This document shows positions 1 to 5,208 of a stretch of 5,585 nucleotides of DNA, piece by piece; positions within the stretch are counted from its first letter, which is position 1, and the number at the start of each line of letters is the position of its first letter. The notes beneath the pieces are model-generated. The model was not told where the DNA came from. It ran no database searches and saw only the letters and a list, made by a program, of their open reading frames with translations. Source of the DNA: Flammeovirgaceae bacterium UBA5008 (GTDB taxonomy: Bacteria; Bacteroidota; Bacteroidia; Cytophagales; Cyclobacteriaceae). A program made the position numbers and the translations under genes. The DNA is taken from assembly GCA_002398365.1 (NCBI GenBank), contig DGYK01000042.1:1648-7232 (forward strand), written 5' to 3'.

Positions 1-588
1 AACCGTTTCCTTTTCAGTGATGACGCGTGGGGTAGAATAATTGATCTCTTCTCCCTTGGCCGGATAAAGTGGTTCTCGGAGCGGCACGTTGATGTGTACA
101 GGTCCTTGCGGAAAGCTTCGTGACAAATGGATAGCTTCGTTGACTATGCGCTGGATGTACCACACCGAATCCGGATGATCATAATCTTCGGGCAGTGTAA
201 ATGATTTTTTTACATGCGCTCCAAAGAGTCCGTTTTGCTGAATAGTTTGCCCGTCCCATTGATCTATCCATTCTTTCGGACGATCGGCCGTAAAAATCAG
301 CAGCGGCACTTCCTGATAAAACGCTTCCGCCACAGCGGGTGCAAAATTGTAAGCAGCCGAACCCGAAGTGCAAACCAAAACAGTAGGTTGTTGCTTTTGT
401 TGTGCAATACCCAGTGCGATGAAAGCAGCACTGCGTTCATCGCTGATCGTTCGAGTTGTAATGGCAGGATGTCTAGCGAATGCTATGGTGAGTGGCGCGC
501 AGCGCGAGCCCGGACAAAGAATTACTTCGGTTAATCCGTGCTCGACACAGAGTGGAGCAATATCATAAATGGGTTGTAGGCGTGTCAT
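1..588 (-). CDS. menD: MenD, SEPHCHC synthase (N-terminal 196 residues, runs off left edge)
   Basis: MenD is a thiamine-diphosphate enzyme that joins isochorismate and 2-oxoglutarate-derived succinic semialdehyde to give SEPHCHC, the first committed step of menaquinone synthesis. Reading the reverse strand from the ATG at 588 gives an open frame to base 1 with no stop. Visible family landmarks are CPGSRCAPLT (residues 25-34, substrate-binding loop), DERSAAF (50-56, with E51 as the expected ThDP-activating glutamate), CTSGSAA (73-79), TADRP (100-104) and QTIQQNGLFG (114-123). Complete MenD proteins are roughly 550-580 residues, so about the first third is present, essentially the N-terminal pyrimidine-binding domain. 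The start overlaps the menF stop in an ATGA arrangement, which implies translational coupling. The loop residue after PGSR is Cys, where E. coli has Ser. The family call is firm; only the C-terminal part is unseen. Confidence 0.95.
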   Translation of the reverse strand, partial: MTRLQPIYDIAPLCVEHGLTEVILCPGSRCAPLTIAFARHPAITTRTISDERSAAFIALGIAQQKQQPTVLVCTSGSAAYNFAPAVAEAFYQEVPLLIFTADRPKEWIDQWDGQTIQQNGLFGAHVKKSFTLPEDYDHPDSVWYIQRIVNEAIHLSRSFPQGPVHINVPLREPLYPAKGEEINYSTPRVITEKETV

Positions 589-1760
589 GAAGATTCGATT
601 ACACCCATCATATTTTTCATTTTCATTTCGGTCTCTTCCCACTCCTTTTCAGGGATGGAGTCGATGGTGACACCGGCACCGGCATACAAGCGCACCGCAT
701 TTTCCAACACTTGCATGCAGCGTAAATTCACAAATAGAAAACTCTCTTGTTGAAAGTTAACAGGCCCCAAATAGCCGCTGTAATATTCACGTGCATATCC
801 TTCGTTCGCTTGAAGAAAAGCAATGGCAGCATCCAATGGCATACCACACACGGCAGAAGTAGGATGCAACAACTTCAACATGACCGACCCAAGTTGCGGG
901 AAGTTCACTTCTTTCATATCCACCATGTAATCGGTTTTCAAGTGCATCACATTTCCCGCTACAATGGTTTTCGGTCCGTATTCTTGGTATTCGCGTACGC
1001 GGATTTTTTTAAAGCAGTTAATGATATAGCGGCATACCAGCGCCTGTTCTTCAATTTCTTTTTGCGTCCACGCTACCGACTTCAAATTGATGTCAGGTGA
1101 GTAGGGGAGAGTTCCCGCTAGGGCATGCGTTCTGAATTTAGATTCACGATCCACACTCACCAGCAATTCAGGCGTGGCGCCACACCATGTTCCGGTTTGT
1201 GCCGAAGAGAAAACAGAAACAAATGCGGCTGGGTGCTTGGTACTCATTTTTAGAAAAGTATTCACACAATCCAACGGGGTGTGCAGCTTCACTTCTTTGT
1301 AGCGTGAAGGAACAATTTTTTCAAACGTACCTTTTTCAATTTCCTGAATGCCTTTCGCAACAATTTCCTGATAGGAGCGAGATGTACCGGCTTCCACTGG
1401 TTTGATATGGTAGCGAACTTTCTTATCGGTTTTGTGATCGGGCATGGAGTAGGAAGCAGTGCTACCATGAACAACATCCTGCGCCACTTCTCCATTTTTG
1501 AATTTGAAAATCAGATCGGCTTTGAGGAATATCTTTTTCTGATTCGGAAGAAAGGGTGAAAACACAAAGCCGGGTTCGGATTCTTCCAGTGAAACCTCGT
1601 CTACTTCGTTTACACCTTGCTGGCTGATGAAAAGAATGCTTTCGTTAGCATTGGGCATTCGCCAAAGCGAAAAAGCACCACCTTCCGTCAGGCATTCTGC
1701 CAAAATACTTTGGATGGCTTCTGCCTCATTTACAAATCGCCTGCCTTCCGCTATCTCCAT
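585..1760 (-). CDS. menF: MenF-type isochorismate synthase
   Basis: This 391-residue chorismate-binding enzyme should isomerise chorismate to isochorismate, the substrate of the MenD encoded just downstream. The first ~120 residues are variable and the rest is the chorismate-utilising domain. Recognisable elements are FEKIVPSR (146-153, the region of the general-base lysine), WCGATPELLV (192-201), HALAGT (212-217), KEIEEQALV (234-242, a Mg-binding Glu region), LHPTSAVCGMP (298-308), REYYSGYLGPV (324-334), LFVNLRCM (342-349) and LYAGAGV (358-364) followed by the C-terminal EWEETEMKMKNM (373-384). The ALAGT form, rather than the PIAGT of anthranilate synthases, fits isochorismate synthase. An EntC- or DhbC-like siderophore role is possible in principle, but direct coupling to menD favours menaquinone. 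The ATG at 1760 immediately follows the menI stop (TAGATG), and the stop overlaps menD by 4 bases. No clear Shine-Dalgarno is present. Confidence 0.95.
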   Translation of the reverse strand: MEIAEGRRFVNEAEAIQSILAECLTEGGAFSLWRMPNANESILFISQQGVNEVDEVSLEESEPGFVFSPFLPNQKKIFLKADLIFKFKNGEVAQDVVHGSTASYSMPDHKTDKKVRYHIKPVEAGTSRSYQEIVAKGIQEIEKGTFEKIVPSRYKEVKLHTPLDCVNTFLKMSTKHPAAFVSVFSSAQTGTWCGATPELLVSVDRESKFRTHALAGTLPYSPDINLKSVAWTQKEIEEQALVCRYIINCFKKIRVREYQEYGPKTIVAGNVMHLKTDYMVDMKEVNFPQLGSVMLKLLHPTSAVCGMPLDAAIAFLQANEGYAREYYSGYLGPVNFQQESFLFVNLRCMQVLENAVRLYAGAGVTIDSIPEKEWEETEMKMKNMMGVIESS

Positions 1761-2186
1761 CTATTTTTTGTCTAATACCGCTATCGTTATTCGGCTAACA
1801 CAAACCAGCTCAAGTTGTTCGTTCGTTATCTTAATTTCCCATACCTGTGTTTTCTTACCGATGTGAATCGGTTTGGCTACACCGATCACATACCCGCTGC
1901 GCACAGATTTGATGTGATTGGCGTTAATTTCCAGCCCCACACAATGTTCTTTCGTGCGGTCAATGCAACAGGTGGCCCCCACACTTCCCATCGTTTCGGC
2001 CAACGCAACCGAAGCTCCTCCATGTAACAAACCAGCAGGCTGATGGGTTCTATGATCCACCGGCATTTTTGCTTCTATAAAATCATCGCCTATCTGCGTG
2101 AATTCAATGCCCAGATGCGCCACCATGGTGTTGACGGACATTTTATTGATTAAATCTAGCGTGAGGCCCGGAGGGAACAATTTCAT
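1761..2186 (-). CDS. menI: MenI-type DHNA-CoA thioesterase (hotdog fold)
   Basis: This 141-residue hotdog-fold acyl-CoA thioesterase most likely hydrolyses 1,4-dihydroxy-2-naphthoyl-CoA to DHNA plus CoA in menaquinone synthesis. It can be laid against E. coli YdiI (MenI) from memory almost without gaps: IGDDFIEAKMPVD (32-44), RTHQPAGLLHGGAS (46-59), LAETMGSVG (62-70), VGLEINANH (83-91) and QVWEI (114-118). Residues Q49, H55 and E64 match the positions of the YdiI active-site Gln, His and catalytic Glu. The length fits single-domain members, and the ATG at 2186 gives the same N-terminal register as YdiI. It is the first gene of the men block and abuts menF with no gap. PaaI-like thioesterases look similar, but gene context and the close YdiI match favour MenI. 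Confidence 0.88.
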   Translation of the reverse strand: MKLFPPGLTLDLINKMSVNTMVAHLGIEFTQIGDDFIEAKMPVDHRTHQPAGLLHGGASVALAETMGSVGATCCIDRTKEHCVGLEINANHIKSVRSGYVIGVAKPIHIGKKTQVWEIKITNEQLELVCVSRITIAVLDKK

Positions 2187-2253
2187 AATGATGGTGGATA
2201 GAAGTATTTCCTTATTTTTGCGCCCGATTCCAAAGCAGGCAAATTAATAGAAA
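2187..2253. promoter_or_regulatory. Divergent intergenic region between menI and the phosphatase gene
   Basis: This gap of about 67 bp is the only real intergenic space in the window. It must hold the 5' ends of both the leftward men transcript and the rightward phosphatase transcript, unless either promoter sits inside the opposing gene. On the plus strand it contains an exact TAnnTTTG box (annotated separately). On the minus strand a near match, TTAATTTG, reads from 2247 to 2240 (7 of 8 positions) and could serve menI with a leader of roughly 45-50 bases. No convincing -33 TTTG element at the usual spacing was found for either direction. No strong Shine-Dalgarno precedes either start. Confidence 0.5.
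2213..2220 (+). promoter_or_regulatory. Candidate Bacteroidota -7 promoter box (TATTTTTG) for the phosphatase gene
   Basis: TATTTTTG is an exact fit to TAnnTTTG, the -7 element described for Bacteroidota housekeeping sigma factor promoters. It lies 33 bases before the proposed TTG start, which would give a leader of about 25-30 bases. The -33 position reads ATGG-like sequence rather than a clear TTTG, so only half of the promoter is convincing. Such an 8-mer is expected a few times by chance in a window this size; its position in the only intergenic gap is what gives it weight. Confidence 0.45.
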
Positions 2254-2907
2254 TTGACCACCAAAAAAATATATATCATTCGCCACGGCCAAACAGATTT
2301 CAACCTGAAAGGCATTGTGCAAGGAAGTGGCGTAGATTCATCATTGAATGCCATTGGTCGCCAGCAAGCCAAGGCTTTTTTTGAGATGTATCGCTCGGTG
2401 CCTTTCGACAAAATATACGTGTCGAATCTGAAGCGCACAGCCGAATCTGTTCGTGATTTTATTGAGATGGGCGTTCCCTTCGAGAAACTGGAAGGACTCA
2501 ATGAGATCAGTTGGGGCACCAATGAAGGTCAGAAAATCACCCCGGAAGAAGATGCCTATTATCATTGGATGCTGAAGCAATGGCAAGCGGGCAACACGGA
2601 CGAGCGAATTCAAGGTGGCGAAAGTCCGGAAGACGTGGTGGCTCGTCAGCGCGTGGCTTTGGATCATATTCTATCTAAAACAGACGAGAAGAACATATTG
2701 ATTTGCATGCATGGACGTGCGCTCCGTATTATCTTATGTGTGCTGTTGAATTATCCATTGAAAAGCATGGACCTTTTTGAACACCAGAACTTATGCCTCT
2801 ATCAAATCGACTATACAGGCTCCATGTTCGCCATTAAAAAACATAATGATGTTTCGCATTACCAGTTGATGAATCAACCGGTGAATGAAAAAGTGGTAAG
2901 CGCTTAA
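2254..2907 (+). CDS. Histidine phosphatase superfamily protein (phosphoglycerate mutase-like)
   Basis: This 217-residue cytosolic protein belongs to the histidine phosphatase (PGM-like) superfamily, branch 1. The RHG motif is IIRHGQT (8-14), with H11 as the phospho-accepting histidine. It is followed by QGSGVDSSLNAIGRQQA (23-39), the conserved arginine R61 in VSNLKRTAES, the acid E84 in LNEISWG, and the second histidine H153 in CMHGRALR. All expected catalytic residues are present, so it is probably active. The substrate cannot be read from sequence: relatives include alpha-ribazole phosphatase, GpmB-like and broad-specificity phosphatases. The start is TTG at 2254, because an in-frame TAG at 2248-2250 blocks any upstream start and RHG begins only nine residues later. 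It diverges from menI and converges on the TPR gene, with 5 bp between stops. No functional link to menaquinone is evident. Confidence 0.9.
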   Translation: MTTKKIYIIRHGQTDFNLKGIVQGSGVDSSLNAIGRQQAKAFFEMYRSVPFDKIYVSNLKRTAESVRDFIEMGVPFEKLEGLNEISWGTNEGQKITPEEDAYYHWMLKQWQAGNTDERIQGGESPEDVVARQRVALDHILSKTDEKNILICMHGRALRIILCVLLNYPLKSMDLFEHQNLCLYQIDYTGSMFAIKKHNDVSHYQLMNQPVNEKVVSA

Positions 2908-2912
2908 TTGAT

Positions 2913-4418
2913 TTAGACTTTCGCAGACTTCATTTCCTCCAAAGCTGCCTTCGCTTTGCTATCGATGCTACTTTTGTACTCATGACGTTTGTAGCTCATC
3001 GCCATCTCAAAGTATTTGCGTGCATTGGCATAGTCTTTTTGCTCTTGCGCCAAGTAGCCTAGTTGCAAGGCAGAACTTGCACCAAAGTACCACGGGTTAT
3101 CTTTCGTCAACTGGATCGTTTGAAGGTAGAATGTCTTAGCACCGGTAAAATCCTTTAGTTTGTGAGCCAGCCTTGCCTTGCGATAAGCAAGCTCTGCCTG
3201 ATCTTTGGGATTTTTAAGTTCCGCCAGCGCGATCGTTACTAATGCGGCAGTGGCTTCGGGATAATAACCGCCATCGGTCAGCAAACGAACTTTCAAAATT
3301 TTAGCGTTGGGTAGCTTTCCCTCGGCTAACTGCTTGGCCGCATGCTTATCCGGTTCGGCATTGTCTTTACCCATGACTTTGGCTTTTTCGAAGAAGGTTT
3401 TTGCCTGCGCTTCATCGTTCATCAGCCAATAGCACAATGAAATTTTATAATAGGAATCTTTCAGATAACTGATGCTGCGGTAGCCTTTCTGAAATTTCTG
3501 ATAATAAGGAATGGCTTTTTGGTATTCGCCTTTTTGCAAGAGCGCATCACCGTGAAGGTATTCCACATAATACAAGGGGAGCCCTTGGTTTTGCTTGTCA
3601 AGAATTGCGAATAGCTCCAGCGCATTTTCAGCTTGAGAATCTTTCATGAGCATGTTGATAGCAATGAACAAAACAAGCCGGTTGTTGGGTTGCTCTTTCA
3701 AACAGTCTTTCATGCCTTGAGCGGCTTCCGCAAAATGCTGGTTGATAAATCCTTTGACGGTGAAAAAAAGAATGGTTGCTTCTAAGCTCAATGACGACTT
3801 GGATTGGCGCAATTCAGAAAGCAGTTTTTGGCCAATGGTTACTTGCCCTTTCATTCCAAGCAGTCCCATGAACCAAGCATATTTATCGGGTACAGAGCCT
3901 ACCATTACCTGAATGACACCGGCCGTTTTTTTGATGGGCACAAAATCCGGATACTTTTTCTGGCACTCCTGCACCATGTTATATGCTCTGCGAATGGCGA
4001 ACACCGCGTTAAACTCTTGCCCGGTGTTCAACAGATTGAATCCGCGTTGTAAATTCAATTCTGCTTGTAAAAACAACACTTCGGCTGAGGTGGGAAGATT
4101 GTCCAAATACTCTTGACGGATTTTGTAGTTTGTTTCAAACTGTTCCAGTCGCTTAGGGTCCTCTGTTACCAGAATGTCGATGGTTTCGTTGAGGCTCAGC
4201 ACATACATTTTGTGCAACTCATCGCTTTTGGCGGTAATTTTATTCAGTTGAGCTAACGCCAACTCAGGCTGGAGATTTAAAACCAGTTGATAGGCTTTCT
4301 GCATTTCAGGGCTGAATTGCCAGATTTTGTCAATGGCAACAACACTATGAAACACGAAAAAAAAACAGGCGAGAAGGCCTGCTTTTTTGTTGAGGGATAT
4401 TGACAAGTAACTACGCAA
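2913..4418 (-). CDS. Secreted TPR-repeat protein, IML2/TTC39-like
   Basis: This predicted exported protein of about 501 residues is built of helical tetratricopeptide repeats and is probably periplasmic or outer-membrane associated. The N-terminus has KK (11-12), a hydrophobic core at about 13-28 and a likely cleavage after VVA (26-28), a Sec-type signal peptide. Mature sequence opens with FSPEMQKAYQ, followed by helical hairpins. TPR-like pairs are visible near 286-310, 322-349, 412-437 and 449-478. A glycine-rich segment at 174-196 (GSVPDKY, then LLGMKG) resembles a conserved stretch of IML2/TTC39-type proteins and of Bacteroidota homologues; this is from memory. There is no ATG before the signal peptide. 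TTG at 4418 overlaps the upstream gene by 8 bases, and TTG at 4406 (residue 5) is an equally possible start. It is the last gene of the nif3 operon. Biochemical function is unknown; such proteins usually scaffold protein contacts. Confidence 0.8.
   Translation of the reverse strand: MRSYLSISLNKKAGLLACFFFVFHSVVAIDKIWQFSPEMQKAYQLVLNLQPELALAQLNKITAKSDELHKMYVLSLNETIDILVTEDPKRLEQFETNYKIRQEYLDNLPTSAEVLFLQAELNLQRGFNLLNTGQEFNAVFAIRRAYNMVQECQKKYPDFVPIKKTAGVIQVMVGSVPDKYAWFMGLLGMKGQVTIGQKLLSELRQSKSSLSLEATILFFTVKGFINQHFAEAAQGMKDCLKEQPNNRLVLFIAINMLMKDSQAENALELFAILDKQNQGLPLYYVEYLHGDALLQKGEYQKAIPYYQKFQKGYRSISYLKDSYYKISLCYWLMNDEAQAKTFFEKAKVMGKDNAEPDKHAAKQLAEGKLPNAKILKVRLLTDGGYYPEATAALVTIALAELKNPKDQAELAYRKARLAHKLKDFTGAKTFYLQTIQLTKDNPWYFGASSALQLGYLAQEQKDYANARKYFEMAMSYKRHEYKSSIDSKAKAALEEMKSAKV
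4357..4388 (-). terminator. Intrinsic-terminator-like hairpin inside the TPR signal-peptide codons
   Basis: Read on the minus strand, six A's and a G precede CAGGC, a 6-base CTTCTC loop, GCCTG and then nine T's. The 5-bp GC-rich stem (arms 4377-4381 and 4366-4370) can be extended by A:T pairs past a single bulged G. This has the form of a rho-independent terminator for the operon transcript, sitting 23 bases past the stop of the zinc-ribbon-family gene. It lies within the 5' codons of the TPR gene and encodes part of the signal peptide's hydrophobic core. It could act as a partial terminator or attenuator, or be a by-product of Lys- and Phe-rich codons. The stem is short, so activity is uncertain. 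Confidence 0.45.
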
Positions 4419-5205
4419 CTTTTTTAGTGGCTCGTTTAACAGGTGCTGCTTTCTTAGCTTTTGGTTCTTCTTCCATAGAGCCTAAGTCTACATCTGCCAA
4501 AATACGGCCGGAGTGCTCGTCAATTACAATTTTCTTCTTCTCTCTGATCTCAGCAATTTTTTGCGGAGGGATGATGATGTTACAACCTTCGGCTGCTCCA
4601 CGTACTACACGCACTACAGCCAAACCGTTGCTCAAGCTCTTACGAAGGCGATCGTAATGCTTCAACATCTTATCATCAATTTTCTTCACTGCCTTTTCGC
4701 GCTCGCTCATCAGGCGTTTCTCTTCTTCCTGGCTTTCAGCCAAAATATCTTGCAATTCGCCTTTCTTGTTATCTAAATCCTGATTGCGGTCTTTGATAAT
4801 CGCCTCAATGGAATTGATTTCAGCTTTCTTCGCTTCGATCTTTTCTTTGGCTTCCTTGATTTTCTTCTCGCAGATCTGAACTTCCAACTCTTGCAGCTCT
4901 ACCTCTTTGGTGATGGCGTCAAACTCGCGGTTGTTCTTTACGTTCTTTTGTTGTTCGTTGTATTTTTTAATCAGCTTTTCAGCCTCTTTAATGCCTTCCT
5001 TATTCTTCTTGATATTCTCCTCCAACTCCTTCATTTCACCCTCAAAGCGACCTAAGCGGGTTTTGTAGCCTTCCATTTCATCTTCCAAATCCTGAACCTC
5101 ATCGGGAAGGTCGCCTCTCAGTTTTTTAAGTTCGTCTAGTTTCGAATCGATGGATTGAAGTTTTACAAGCGCTTCAAGTTTCTGTGTAACTGTCTGATTT
5201 TCCAT
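4411..5205 (-). CDS. Coiled-coil C4-type zinc-ribbon family protein (DUF164-like) with degenerate zinc site
   Basis: This is a 264-residue, highly charged, probably cytosolic protein. Residues about 8-180 form a long Glu/Lys-rich coiled-coil hairpin, including the family-typical NNREFDAITKEV (91-102). After it comes the zinc-ribbon-like module: GCNIIIPPQ (207-215), EIREKKKIV (219-227) and DEHSGRIL (229-236). In usual members this module carries CxxC and CEHCGRIL. Here only C208 remains, and the other three ligand positions read A205, D229 and S232, so zinc binding is probably lost while the fold signature remains. Residues 246-264 form a Lys/Ala-rich basic tail. ATG at 5205 lies 3 bases after the nif3 stop, and the stop overlaps the proposed TTG of the TPR gene. 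Nif3 with a DUF164-type neighbour is a recurrent bacterial pairing. Precise function is unknown; a nucleic-acid or scaffolding role is inference. Confidence 0.88.
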   Translation of the reverse strand: MENQTVTQKLEALVKLQSIDSKLDELKKLRGDLPDEVQDLEDEMEGYKTRLGRFEGEMKELEENIKKNKEGIKEAEKLIKKYNEQQKNVKNNREFDAITKEVELQELEVQICEKKIKEAKEKIEAKKAEINSIEAIIKDRNQDLDNKKGELQDILAESQEEEKRLMSEREKAVKKIDDKMLKHYDRLRKSLSNGLAVVRVVRGAAEGCNIIIPPQKIAEIREKKKIVIDEHSGRILADVDLGSMEEEPKAKKAAPVKRATKKVA

Positions 5206-5208
5206 TAC

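Noticed and set aside
214..568. Overlapping plus-strand open frames of 66-106 codons opposite menD.
   Set aside because: They are antisense to a clear MenD reading frame, show no recognisable motif or start signal, and look like shadows of it. The same applies to the other antisense frames opposite menF, the TPR gene and the coiled-coil gene.
2897..2906. Perfect 10-bp palindrome TAAGCGCTTA at the end of the phosphatase gene, between convergent genes.
   Set aside because: It has no loop and no T-tract, so it is not a credible terminator. A single 10-bp palindrome in 5.6 kb is not notable without a known binding protein.
4340..4347. TAGTGTTG on the minus strand, a near match to the -7 element, just past the hairpin and upstream of the ATG at 4304, suggesting a leaderless cytosolic TPR protein.
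   Set aside because: It matches imperfectly and has no -33 element, and using it would discard a well-formed signal peptide that fits this exported family.
4362..4373. LLAC at residues 15-18 of the TPR protein as a lipoprotein lipobox.
   Set aside because: The hydrophobic core continues well past the cysteine (FFFVF...), which is the wrong geometry for lipoprotein cleavage; a VVA signal-peptidase I site fits better.
4480..5205. The coiled-coil protein as an SMC-, myosin- or phage-tail-like protein because of its Glu/Lys-rich heptads.
   Set aside because: The NNREFDAI segment, the PPQ...EIR...GRIL module and the position next to nif3 identify the DUF164-type family.
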